From contig DYRC01000032.1 in NCBI GenBank assembly GCA_020718925.1, positions 3,199 through 21,013 of the forward strand: a stretch of DNA of 17,815 bases, given 5' to 3'. The stretch is from Desulfonema limicola. GTDB lineage: Bacteria > Desulfobacterota > Desulfobacteria > Desulfobacterales > DYRC01. This document shows, piece by piece, positions 1 through 6,859 of the stretch. A model generated the notes under the pieces. It made no database searches and had not been told where the DNA came from. It saw nothing but the letters and a program-made list of their open reading frames with translations. The translations under genes and the position numbers were made by a program. Each line of letters opens with the position of its first letter. The stretch's first letter is position 1.

Positions 1-41
1 CCTTCTTCTCTTTTCAAGAGATGTTTTGTATTTGTTTTCAT
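1..41 (-). CDS. 5' end of an unidentified gene leaving the left edge
   Basis: Reading the minus strand, an ATG at 41 follows a perfect AAGGAGG ribosome-binding site (47-53) with 5 bases between. It opens a frame MKTNTKHLLKREE that runs off the window. The gene is divergent from hsp20-lon and shares their A+T-rich control region of roughly 330 bp. Thirteen residues are too few to name a family. Confidence 0.6.
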   Translation of the reverse strand, partial: MKTNTKHLLKREE

Positions 42-91
42 AATACCCTCCTTAAATTTCAAATCCGAATCGCAAGAATTTTGAATATTTT

Positions 92-111
92 CAATGCACA
101 ATTTATGCCAA
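92..111 (-). promoter_or_regulatory. sigma-54-like promoter for the left-edge gene
   Basis: The minus strand reads TTGGCATAAATTGTGCATTG. It has the GG-N10-GC spacing of -24/-12 promoters, and the TGGCA and TGCA blocks match the consensus; the C and G after TGGCA and one T before GC do not. The -12 GC lies about 55 bases upstream of the ATG at 41, a reasonable leader length. No activator site was identified. Confidence 0.35.
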
Positions 112-210
112 ATTAATACAGTTTTGATTTTATAACAGAATTACATTTTAAAATCAACTATTTTTTATAAAATTATGATTTGAATTATATTTGTTTTAAG
201 ACGAAAACTC

Positions 211-243
211 ACAAATTTTGTAGCAAAAACCTACAAATTTTGT
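211..243. promoter_or_regulatory. two direct copies of ACAAATTTTGT, possible operator
   Basis: The 11-mer ACAAATTTTGT occurs at 211-221 and again at 233-243, 22 bp apart, which is about two helical turns. Each copy is itself nearly palindromic. They lie between the divergent left-edge gene and hsp20, upstream of the hsp20 promoter, as expected for a regulator binding as two adjacent dimers. The regulator is unknown. Confidence 0.4.
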
Positions 244-295
244 CGATTCTGCAATTTTTTTTCATACCGGTCATATCAAATCACTGTCAAATCTC

Positions 296-324
296 TTGCA
301 ATTCAGTATGATAAGAATTATCAT
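296..324 (+). promoter_or_regulatory. hsp20-lon promoter with an overlapping inverted repeat
   Basis: TTGCAA at 296-301 and TATCAT at 319-324 are separated by 17 bp, a good housekeeping-type promoter about 50 bases upstream of the hsp20 start. An inverted repeat, ATGATAA (308-314) and TTATCAT (318-324) with a GAA centre, covers the spacer and the -10 box, so a bound repressor would block it. No CIRCE element and no clear sigma-32 -10 box was seen. Confidence 0.5.
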
Positions 325-372
325 CTGTCAAAGTGTAACCCTAAAGATATTTTAACATTCAGGAGCCTGAGT

Positions 373-816
373 ATGGATTATATCAAAATAAGGTTCGGAA
401 ATGCCATTGAAGATTTGGAATGCCGGTTTGAACAGACGCTTGAAGAGATGTTCTGCGCTGTCAATCCGGTATTCAAGCTTTCGGATCGTACATGGAATCC
501 TTCGATGGATATGTATGAAACGCCGGAAGAGATTATGATTGTCGCCGAAATTGCCGGAGTTGATAAAGAAGAATTGGAAGTGGAGATCAATGCCAAAGCC
601 GTGCGGATTTCCGGCAATCGCAAGGAGGTCCCGCGGGTGAGAAACTCCACATATCGGCTTGCGGAAATCCGTTACGGCGGATTTGAGCGCATTTTGTTTC
701 TCCCGTCTCTGGTTGACCCGGAAGTGGTAAGCGCATCTTATATGAACGGGCTTCTTCAGATTCGGCTTGCCAAGATACGAACAGACAAGACTCATAAGAT
801 ACATATTGAGGACTAA
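373..816 (+). CDS. Hsp20 family small heat-shock protein
   Basis: This 147-residue ATP-independent cytoplasmic holdase binds unfolding proteins. The alpha-crystallin domain covers roughly residues 40-136, beginning at WNPSMDMYET and including the AEIAGVDKEEL strand-loop, the EIRYGGFERILFLP block and the A-x-x-x-NGLL strand. An I-x-I motif (KIHI) near the C-terminus is the usual oligomer contact. The N-terminal arm is short (about 40 residues). AGGAG at 361-365 sits 7 bases before the ATG. lon starts 12 bp downstream, so the two are almost certainly one transcript pairing a holdase with the protease that clears damaged clients. Confidence 0.93.
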   Translation: MDYIKIRFGNAIEDLECRFEQTLEEMFCAVNPVFKLSDRTWNPSMDMYETPEEIMIVAEIAGVDKEELEVEINAKAVRISGNRKEVPRVRNSTYRLAEIRYGGFERILFLPSLVDPEVVSASYMNGLLQIRLAKIRTDKTHKIHIED

Positions 817-828
817 GCGGAGGTACGC

Positions 829-3177
829 ATGACAGAACAGCAATCACCAACAGTCGAATCCGGAAAGCTTCCGGAAATTCTCCCGATTCTCCCTTTATTT
901 GACGCAGTGCTTTTCCCGAAAATGGTTTTGCCGCTGGTGGTCATGCAGGGCGAATCTATTCAACTTATTGACGAAGCCATGAGCAAAGACCGCATGATCG
1001 GATTGGTGGTGGCAAAAACCAATGCCGTAAAACGCCTTTACGGCGCGGAAGACCTTTATGACATCGGCACCGCCGCATTGATTCTTAAAATGGCAAAAAC
1101 CGAAGATAACCGGGCGCAACTGCTGGTGCAGGGCATCAGCCGTTTCAGGATCAGCGATTTTATCGAAGGCAAGCCTTATCAGATGGGGCATATAGAACAG
1201 CTTTATGATAAATTTGAACGTGATAAAGAAGTTGAGGCGATGATATCCAATATTCTTGGGATGTTCACCCGGATTGTCGAAATTTCTCCGGGAATGCCGC
1301 AGGAAGTCGCGGGCGTTGCAAAATCCATCACTGATCCCGGAATCCTTGCGGATATGGTTACTTCGACGATCAATTCTACGGCTGAGGAAAAGCAGAAAGT
1401 TCTTGCAATGGACGATGTGAAGCTTCGGCTTCAGGAAGTTCTGAAGCTGGTAACATATCAGTTAGAAATCCTTGAACTTGGCAACAAAATTCAGACTCAG
1501 GTTAAAGGCGATATGGATCAGCGTCAGCGCGAATATTATCTGCGCGAACAACTGAGCGCCATTAAAAAAGAGTTGGGCGACAAAGATGAAAGCACGGTTG
1601 AAATTGATGAATACCGGGCTAAAATCGAAGCTAAGAAACTTCCCGAAATCGCTAAAAAAGAAGCGGATCGGGAGCTGAACCGCCTTTCCAGAATGCACCC
1701 GTCTTCTTCGGAATACACGGTATCCTCTACCTATCTGGATTGGCTCACCGCGCTGCCGTGGAATGAATCCACAGAAGATGCGCTGGATATTAAAAAAGCC
1801 CGGAAAATTCTGGATGACGATCATTTCGGGCTTGAAAAAGCCAAGAAGCGTATTTTGGAATATCTGGCAGTCCGAAAACTCAATCCGGATTCCAAAGGAC
1901 CGATTTTATGTTTTGCAGGACCTCCGGGAACCGGCAAAACTTCGCTTGGTCATTCGATAGCCCGCGCACTCGGCAGAAAATTCGTGCGGATTTCTTTGGG
2001 CGGGGTGCGGGATGAAGCAGAAATCCGGGGGCATCGGCGCACTTATGTCGGCGCGCTGCCGGGCAGAATCATTCAGGGCATTCGCAGGGCAGAAACCAAC
2101 AATCCGATTTTCATGCTGGATGAAATTGATAAAGTCGGCGCGGATTTCAGAGGAGATCCGTCTGCGGCATTACTTGAGGTTCTGGATCCTGAACAGAATT
2201 ATTCGTTTTCAGATCATTATTTAGATGTGCCGTTTGATTTGTCCAAAGTTATGTTTATTACCACAGCAAATATTTTGGATACGATTCCTCCGGCATTGCG
2301 CGACAGAATGGAAGTACTGCAACTGCTTGGCTATACCGAAGATGAGAAAATCAAAATTGCCAATAAGTATCTGATTCCTCGTCAGCGTAAGGAACACGGG
2401 TTGAAAAACGGTCAGATTGTGTTCAGCCGGGGCGCGGTTCGCCATATTATCGGCGGTTATACCCGCGAAGCCGGTCTCAGAAATATGGAGCGTGAACTTG
2501 CTTCGGTGTGCCGGGGTGTTGCCAGCAAAATTGCCGAAGGTGAGGCAGAAGCCGTAACCATCAATGTTGTCAATATTCCCAAATACCTCGGTCCTGTGAA
2601 ATTCATGCCTGAAACCAAAGCCAAAACCTCAGTTCCGGGCGTGGCAACAGGGCTTGCATGGACTCAGGCAGGCGGCGAAATTCTGTTTATCGAAGCGATT
2701 GCTATGAAAGGCAAAAAAGGGCTGACCTTAACCGGACAATTGGGCGATGTGATGAAAGAATCGGCAACTGCCGCTTTGAGTTTTATCCGCTCCAAAGCCA
2801 AAAGCCTTAATATTGATGAAGAATTTTTTGAAACTCACGACATTCATATTCATATTCCGGCAGGCGCGATTCCCAAAGACGGACCGTCCGCAGGCGTTAC
2901 CATGCTGACCGCGCTGGTATCGTTGCTTACGGATAAACCTATCCGCAAAGATTTTGCCATGACCGGCGAGATTACATTGAGGGGCGAAGTGCTGCCGGTC
3001 GGCGGAATCAAGGAAAAAGTGCTTGCGGCGCATCGGGCAGGCATCAAAACCGTGCTGCTGCCCAAATGGAATCAGAAAGATTTGGAAGAAGACATCCCCA
3101 AAAAAGTGCTGAAAGAAATCGAATTTCTTTTTGCGGACAAAATGACGGATGTGTTGAAGATTGCGCTTGAAAAATAG
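829..3177 (+). CDS. lon: ATP-dependent Lon protease (LonA type)
   Basis: This 782-residue cytoplasmic AAA+ serine protease degrades misfolded and regulatory proteins and is close to the usual LonA length. The N-terminal substrate domain starts at LPILPLFDAVLFPKMVLPL, followed by a coiled-coil stretch containing QREYYLREQL. The Walker A motif GPPGTGKT is at residues 364-371 and Walker B FMLDEIDK at about 428-435. The C-terminal protease domain has the catalytic Ser687 in DGPSAG and Lys730 in GGIKEK, 43 residues apart as in E. coli Lon. A ribosome-binding site (GGAGG) precedes the ATG. It lies 12 bp after hsp20 under one promoter and ends just before a long stem-loop. All key residues are intact. 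Confidence 0.98.
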   Translation: MTEQQSPTVESGKLPEILPILPLFDAVLFPKMVLPLVVMQGESIQLIDEAMSKDRMIGLVVAKTNAVKRLYGAEDLYDIGTAALILKMAKTEDNRAQLLVQGISRFRISDFIEGKPYQMGHIEQLYDKFERDKEVEAMISNILGMFTRIVEISPGMPQEVAGVAKSITDPGILADMVTSTINSTAEEKQKVLAMDDVKLRLQEVLKLVTYQLEILELGNKIQTQVKGDMDQRQREYYLREQLSAIKKELGDKDESTVEIDEYRAKIEAKKLPEIAKKEADRELNRLSRMHPSSSEYTVSSTYLDWLTALPWNESTEDALDIKKARKILDDDHFGLEKAKKRILEYLAVRKLNPDSKGPILCFAGPPGTGKTSLGHSIARALGRKFVRISLGGVRDEAEIRGHRRTYVGALPGRIIQGIRRAETNNPIFMLDEIDKVGADFRGDPSAALLEVLDPEQNYSFSDHYLDVPFDLSKVMFITTANILDTIPPALRDRMEVLQLLGYTEDEKIKIANKYLIPRQRKEHGLKNGQIVFSRGAVRHIIGGYTREAGLRNMERELASVCRGVASKIAEGEAEAVTINVVNIPKYLGPVKFMPETKAKTSVPGVATGLAWTQAGGEILFIEAIAMKGKKGLTLTGQLGDVMKESATAALSFIRSKAKSLNIDEEFFETHDIHIHIPAGAIPKDGPSAGVTMLTALVSLLTDKPIRKDFAMTGEITLRGEVLPVGGIKEKVLAAHRAGIKTVLLPKWNQKDLEEDIPKKVLKEIEFLFADKMTDVLKIALEK

Positions 3178-3183
3178 GTATTC

Positions 3184-3232
3184 GCTCAGATTCCATAGGG
3201 GCAATTATTTGCGGTTGCCCCCGAATCTGAGC
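3184..3232 (+). terminator. long stem-loop after lon
   Basis: Starting 6 bases past the lon stop, a 10-bp outer stem GCTCAGATTC (3184-3193) pairs with GAATCTGAGC (3223-3232). Inside it, GGGGCAA (3198-3204) pairs with TTGCCCC (3215-3221). The two stems stack into one hairpin. There is no T-tract, so it may stabilise the mRNA end or act as a factor-assisted terminator. Confidence 0.6.
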
Positions 3233-3276
3233 CGCCGCCGGATTAAGTACCCGATCATATATTTTCCGGCAATATG

Positions 3277-3336
3277 GTAGAGGTAAGCCCCTGTGCTTAC
3301 CCACGCAGATGGGCAATCACAGGGGATTGCCCCTAC
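3277..3336. repeat. 60-bp dispersed repeat made of two mirrored hairpins
   Basis: Two 26-bp arms (3277-3302 and 3311-3336) are inverted copies with 21 of 26 matches by hand. Each arm is itself a hairpin: GGTAAGC with GCTTACC in the left, GGGCAATC with GATTGCCC in the right. The loops CCCTGT and ACAGGG are complementary to each other. Ends of the form GTAG..CTAC and the 'GGGGCAATCCCCTGTG' style resemble intergenic repeats common in filamentous and sulfate-reducing bacteria (from memory). It lies between lon and the tRNA gene, with no coding. Confidence 0.6.
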
Positions 3337-3379
3337 AAAATACCGAAGAATTTGCTGATGGTTACTTATTTTTTTCACA

Positions 3380-3417
3380 AAATACAAAAGGCTGTAAGAA
3401 GTGATATTCTTACAGCC
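3380..3417 (-). terminator. terminator of the tRNA-Asn gene
   Basis: On the minus strand an 11-bp perfect stem, GGCTGTAAGAA with TTCTTACAGCC (3390-3400 and 3407-3417, 6-nt loop), is followed by TTTTGTATTTT. It begins 10 bases past the tRNA 3' end and is a standard intrinsic terminator. Confidence 0.85.
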
Positions 3418-3426
3418 ATTATATTC

Positions 3427-3502
<76 letters not shown>

Positions 3503-3522
3503 ACAATCAATGTTGAAACCCT

Positions 3523-3551
3523 TATATAAATATTTTTTGTCCCGAAGTCAA
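3523..3551 (-). promoter_or_regulatory. promoter of the tRNA-Asn gene
   Basis: On the minus strand TTGACT (3551-3546) and TATATA (3528-3523) are 17 bp apart, a near-consensus sigma-70 promoter ending 20 bases before the mature tRNA 5' end. Confidence 0.75.
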
Positions 3552-3591
3552 GAAAAAAATTAAGATAGGAAATTTTTTTTATCTGCAAACT

Positions 3592-3698
3592 CACCTAACC
3601 CCCCGACCCCCTTCCCTGAAAGGGAAGGGGGAGACATCAGAAAACTCCCCTCTCCGTTTCGGGGAGGGGTTGGGGCAGGGGTTGGGGCAGGGGGAGGG
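3592..3698. repeat. dispersed C/G-rich palindromic repeat, copy 1
   Basis: It begins with CACCTAACCCCCCGACCCCC, forms a hairpin from CCCCCTTCCC, a short loop and GGGAAGGGGG, then a second palindrome CTCCCCTCTCCG-TTT-CGGGGAGGGG, and ends in GGTTGGGGCAGGGG units. A second copy of the same layout is at 9561-9693, so it is a mobile or amplified family rather than a local terminator. It separates the tRNA gene from the acyl-CoA ligase. Confidence 0.8.
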
Positions 3699-3756
3699 AT
3701 TTTATCATTTTTTTCTTTCTTTCTTTTTTCATACAGTGTATATAGATAAACTTAAA

Positions 3757-3778
3757 AATGAATGAACATTCATTCATT
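3757..3778 (+). promoter_or_regulatory. FadR(TetR)-type fatty-acid operator
   Basis: Perfect 9-bp arms AATGAATGA (3757-3765) and TCATTCATT (3770-3778) flank a 4-bp centre. The core TGAATGAACATTCATTCA matches 17 of 18 positions of the TGAATGAnTAnTCATTCA box, known from TetR-family FadR repressors that respond to long-chain acyl-CoA. It lies just past a TATA-rich stretch (3740-3749), where a repressor would block initiation, and directly upstream of an acyl-CoA ligase, the expected target. Confidence 0.75.
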
Positions 3779-3841
3779 GACAAAGAACTGAATTTCAAGC
3801 ATGAAAAAAATACAACACCCCATCAGAAAGGGAGGCGCACC

Positions 3842-5533
3842 TTGACAGAAGAGATCCGTTATCAGGACAAGCCTTGGCTGAAGAAGTATGAACCCGGTAT
3901 ACCGGAAACCGTAACGTATGAAAATGTCTGCGTTACCGGCTTTTTGGAAAGATCGGCAAAAAATTTTCCGAATAATAAGGCGCTGACGTTTCAGGGCTAT
4001 CATGTAACCTATCAGCAGCTTGACGACATGGCGAATCGTTTTGCCGCGTGTCTGAGCGATTTCGGAATTAACAAAGGCGACAGCGTTTCGATTTTGCTGC
4101 CGAATATTATCCCCTGTGTAATTGCGTATTATGCAATTCTGAAAATCGGCGGCATTGCAGTGATGAACAATCCCCTATACTCAGATCGGGAATTGGAACA
4201 TCAATTCAACGATTCGGAATCAAAGGTCTTAGTTACGCTGGATTTGCTGGGAAATCGGATGATTGATTTAAGACCTAAAACCCAGATTAAACAGATTGTG
4301 TATAGCTCCATCGGCGATTATCTGCCTTTTCCCAAAAATCTTTTATTTCCGTTTGTGGGTAAAAAGAAAAAAATGGCAGCAGATGTCAAGTCCGCGCCGA
4401 ATGTATATAAATGGAAAGCAATGCTGGCAAAATATTCCCCGAATCCGCCCAAGGCTGAGTTGTCTTTTGACGATGTTGCCATGTATCAATACACCGGCGG
4501 AACGACCGGAGTTTCCAAAGGCGTGATGCTGACGCACGGAAATTTAAGCAGACAGGTGCAGCAGGTCAGCAAGTGGTTCCCGACCTTTGGCATGGGACAG
4601 GAAATTATGCTGGGCGCGCTGCCGTTTTTTCATGTATTCGGAATGACAACGGCAATGAATCTGCCCATTTATTGCGGATGGGGAAATGTGCTGGTGCCGA
4701 AACCCCAGCCTGAGCAGCTGATCGAAGCGATTTCAAAATTCAAGCCGACCTTTGCCCCGCTTGTGCCGACCATGTATATCGGAATGCTCAATCATCCGAG
4801 CATCAAAGATGTTGATCTGACTTCAATCAAGGGCTGTTTTTCAGGAAGCGCGCCTTTGCCGGTCGAAGTTATCAAAGCCTTTGAAGAAAAAACCGGGGCA
4901 GTGATTGTAGAGGGATTCGGGCTGACCGAAACCTCGCCGGTTACGCATGTCAACCCGTTCAATCCTGCAAAGCGCAAGGTCGGCAGCATCGGCATTCCGA
5001 TTCCTGATACCCTGTGCCGGATTACCGCGCTGCATGATCCGAATATGGATATGCCGGTCGGCGAATCAGGCGAGCTTCTGATCAAAGGTCCTCAGGTGAT
5101 GAAGGGCTATCGGAATATGCCCGAAGAAACCGCCAATGTTCTGACAGATGACGGCTGGCTTCGCACGGGTGATATTGCTCAGATGGATAAAGACGGTTAT
5201 TTTTATATTGTGGATCGCAAAAAAGACATGATTATTTCAGGCGGCTACAATGTGTATCCGCGTGAAATTGATGAAGTATTTTTTGAGCACCCCAAAGTTC
5301 GGGAAGCTTGCACTGTGGGAATTCCGCATCCGCATCGGGGAGAAGCGGCTAAGGTGTTTGTGGTCTTGAAACCCGGAGAAACCGCCACGCAGGAAGAACT
5401 GATGGCATATTGCCAGACCAAGCTTGCCAAATATAAGTGGCCGACGGAAATCGAATTTAAAGAAGATTTGCCGAAAACCAATGTGGGCAAGATTTTAAGA
5501 AGAAGTCTGAAGGATGGCGTAAAAACGCAATAA
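3842..5533 (+). CDS. long-chain fatty-acid-CoA ligase (FadD-like)
   Basis: This ANL-superfamily enzyme activates fatty acids through acyl-AMP to acyl-CoA for beta-oxidation or lipid synthesis. I chose TTG 3842 (563 residues): it follows AAAGGGAGG at a good distance and begins TEEIRYQDKPWLKKYEPGIP, like family N-termini. The in-frame ATG at 3758 adds 28 unlike residues, lacks a ribosome site and lies inside the operator. Motifs, numbered from 3758: the AMP-binding loop YTGGTTGVSKG from 245, GFGLTETSP, the hinge region GDIAQMDKDGYFYIVDRKKD, GGYNVYPREIDEV, and the C-terminal catalytic Lys578 in KTNVGKILRR. All are intact. The gene stands alone, with non-coding DNA on both sides. Exact chain length cannot be read from sequence. 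Confidence 0.93.
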   Translation: MTEEIRYQDKPWLKKYEPGIPETVTYENVCVTGFLERSAKNFPNNKALTFQGYHVTYQQLDDMANRFAACLSDFGINKGDSVSILLPNIIPCVIAYYAILKIGGIAVMNNPLYSDRELEHQFNDSESKVLVTLDLLGNRMIDLRPKTQIKQIVYSSIGDYLPFPKNLLFPFVGKKKKMAADVKSAPNVYKWKAMLAKYSPNPPKAELSFDDVAMYQYTGGTTGVSKGVMLTHGNLSRQVQQVSKWFPTFGMGQEIMLGALPFFHVFGMTTAMNLPIYCGWGNVLVPKPQPEQLIEAISKFKPTFAPLVPTMYIGMLNHPSIKDVDLTSIKGCFSGSAPLPVEVIKAFEEKTGAVIVEGFGLTETSPVTHVNPFNPAKRKVGSIGIPIPDTLCRITALHDPNMDMPVGESGELLIKGPQVMKGYRNMPEETANVLTDDGWLRTGDIAQMDKDGYFYIVDRKKDMIISGGYNVYPREIDEVFFEHPKVREACTVGIPHPHRGEAAKVFVVLKPGETATQEELMAYCQTKLAKYKWPTEIEFKEDLPKTNVGKILRRSLKDGVKTQ

Positions 5534-5565
5534 CCCCCCGACATAAAATTTCACCTCAATACACT

Positions 5566-5605
5566 CCGCGCCGTGCAGCCTGAGATTCATGACTGAGCGG
5601 CGCGG
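5566..5605 (+). terminator. G+C-rich hairpin after the acyl-CoA ligase
   Basis: CCGCGCCG (5566-5573) pairs perfectly with CGGCGCGG (5598-5605) across a 24-base loop, 33 bases past the ligase stop. No T-tract follows, so its role as a terminator is uncertain. The rest of the gap to the riboswitch (5606-5846) shows no convincing gene; a TATATG at 5815-5820 is a weak -10 candidate for the riboswitch transcript. Confidence 0.4.
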
Positions 5606-5846
5606 TCTATATACGCCGCCTCTGAGTCCATGCAAAAACAGGCACAAATGACTCAAATTGTGAATAAAGAAATTTCATACCTTATGCCTTGTTATTTTCC
5701 AAAAGAGTCTGCAAACTCCGGGCAGCCTCATAAGCGTTATAAAAACAGATGAAAACAAAAAAATTATCCGCACCCCTTTACAAGCTCAAATTCAGCTTTA
5801 TTGTATATTTAAAGTATATGAAACACAATATCATGTGTTTTATCTG

Positions 5847-5946
5847 AAAGCCAAAGCCAAACCCATCGTGAGGTGGGGACGGAAAGCCGCGGATCCTGAT
5901 GTCAGGACAGCCGGGTTGCCTTTGAACGGGTGATTTGGCTTTTTTT
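5847..5946 (+). promoter_or_regulatory. cyclic di-GMP-I (GEMM-I) riboswitch with expression platform
   Basis: The conserved core is present. GCCAAACC (5856-5863) is followed by a stem CCATC/GGTGG (5863-5867, 5872-5876) capped by the GNRA loop GTGA, then GGACGGAAAGCC (5877-5888), a second stem TCCTG/CAGGA (5894-5898, 5903-5907), and CCGGGTTGCC closing P1 as CAAA (5852-5855) with TTTG (5921-5924). Aligned to the Vc2 aptamer from memory, the ligand-contacting G20 is G5856 and A47 is A5883. The usual G21-C46 pair is swapped to C5857-G5882, a compensated change. G at position 20 favours c-di-GMP over cGAMP. It controls the PEP-CTERM gene 54 bases downstream. Confidence 0.88.
5909..5946 (+). terminator. 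terminator overlapping the 3' side of the aptamer
   Basis: AGCCGGGTT (5909-5917) can pair with GATTTGGCT (5932-5940), using several G-U pairs, and is followed by seven Ts (5940-5946). The left strand is part of the aptamer core, so a ligand-bound aptamer would prevent the terminator. That predicts expression ON at high c-di-GMP. A second possible stem, AAAGCCAAA (5847-5855) with TTTGGCTTT (5934-5942), would also compete with P1. Confidence 0.65.
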
Positions 5947-5999
5947 GTTTTATAAAAGCCGATTCTCCTAAACCGTAGTCTCACTTAGGAGGTATCGCC

Positions 6000-6734
6000 A
6001 TGAATACATTATTGAAAATATCAGCGATAGCAATGGCAGCATTTCTATGCTTTTCAGGAAATGCAGTGGCAACTGAAACCTTTATCAATCCGCTGGGCGG
6101 AGACGGGGTTCTCACCACGCTTGCACAGCCCGGAGGCATTTTGGACAGGCTGTACGGATTGAGCAACTTGGAGCGGATAGACGACAGCCTTGATCAGATA
6201 TGGAGTTTTTCAGCAGATGAGCAGCCGCTCTCCATGATGGCACAGGCAAAATACGCGGGCTATTCGCAGACCTTCGGTTATGCGGCATATCCGGGCGGAA
6301 CGCCGAATTGGTTATTCACAGTTCCGGCAGGAGATGCCAATAACTTTGATAATTCAACGGCTTCGACCAACTATTCTTATACCGGATCATTTACGATAAC
6401 TGACCAATTTGTATTTTTGGATGATCCGAATCTGAGCGGAAGTCCGTGGAGCAGCCTTGAAAGTCAGAACCCGGATAAACAGGATCACCTGACGACTTGG
6501 AAAATTATCGGCAACAGCGGACATGCAGGCAACACCATCGGAAATTATGTTCTTGCATGGGAAGATAAACCGTATAAGTTCAAGGATAATGATTTCAGTC
6601 AGTCAGATACGAGCGACAGAGATTTCAATGATCTGGTGGTTGAACTCAGTCCTAGTCCTGAACCTGCCAGTATGCTGTTATTAGGTATGGGTATGCTAGG
6701 ACTTGCCCGGCTCAGAAAAAAATCAGTTATCTGA
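6000..6734 (+). CDS. secreted PEP-CTERM protein with DUF4114-like domain
   Basis: The 244-residue protein has a Sec signal peptide (hydrophobic residues 7-18, likely cut after GNAVA at 24). The exported body ends in YVLAWED...SDRDFNDLVVEL (about residues 206-214), the acidic D-x-D-F/Y-N-D motif of DUF4114-type modules thought to bind Ca2+. The C-terminus is a complete sorting tag: PEP at 220-222, a hydrophobic helix, then RLRKK. Such proteins are cleaved by an exosortase and delivered to the surface or matrix; no exosortase is in this window. TAGGAGG precedes the ATG. It is controlled by the c-di-GMP riboswitch and sits directly before the exopolysaccharide genes, suggesting a matrix protein. 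Confidence 0.88.
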   Translation: MNTLLKISAIAMAAFLCFSGNAVATETFINPLGGDGVLTTLAQPGGILDRLYGLSNLERIDDSLDQIWSFSADEQPLSMMAQAKYAGYSQTFGYAAYPGGTPNWLFTVPAGDANNFDNSTASTNYSYTGSFTITDQFVFLDDPNLSGSPWSSLESQNPDKQDHLTTWKIIGNSGHAGNTIGNYVLAWEDKPYKFKDNDFSQSDTSDRDFNDLVVELSPSPEPASMLLLGMGMLGLARLRKKSVI

Positions 6735-6753
6735 TTGAAAACGATGATATAAT

Positions 6754-6790
6754 AACGGCAGGGAGCTTTTCCTGCCGTTTGTATTTTCAG
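6754..6790 (+). terminator. terminator of the PEP-CTERM gene
   Basis: AACGGCAGG (6754-6762) pairs with CCTGCCGTT (6771-6779) over an 8-base loop and is followed by TGTATTTTCAG. It separates the riboswitch transcript from the exopolysaccharide operon. Confidence 0.75.
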
Positions 6791-6797
6791 ATTTTTC

Positions 6798-6826
6798 TTG
6801 CAAATCTTTTTTATTATACATAATAT
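6798..6826 (+). promoter_or_regulatory. promoter of the exopolysaccharide operon
   Basis: TTGCAA (6798-6803) and TAATAT (6821-6826) are 17 bp apart, just after the terminator and 33 bases before the Wzz-like gene. The -35 is the same TTGCAA as at hsp20. Confidence 0.6.
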
Positions 6827-6859
6827 TCCGAATAACATTCTTGTTATAAGGAGATAAAC

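Noticed and set aside
352..843. Long open frame on the minus strand over hsp20
   Set aside because: Antisense to a clear Hsp20 gene with family motifs; no ribosome site and no recognisable domain.
3592..3698. CRISPR-like array
   Set aside because: Repeated G/C blocks are palindromic and contiguous, without regular unique spacers; it fits a dispersed repeat.
5778..5984. Minus-strand open frame through the riboswitch region
   Set aside because: It overlaps a structured aptamer and terminator and has no ribosome site; it is better explained as non-coding.
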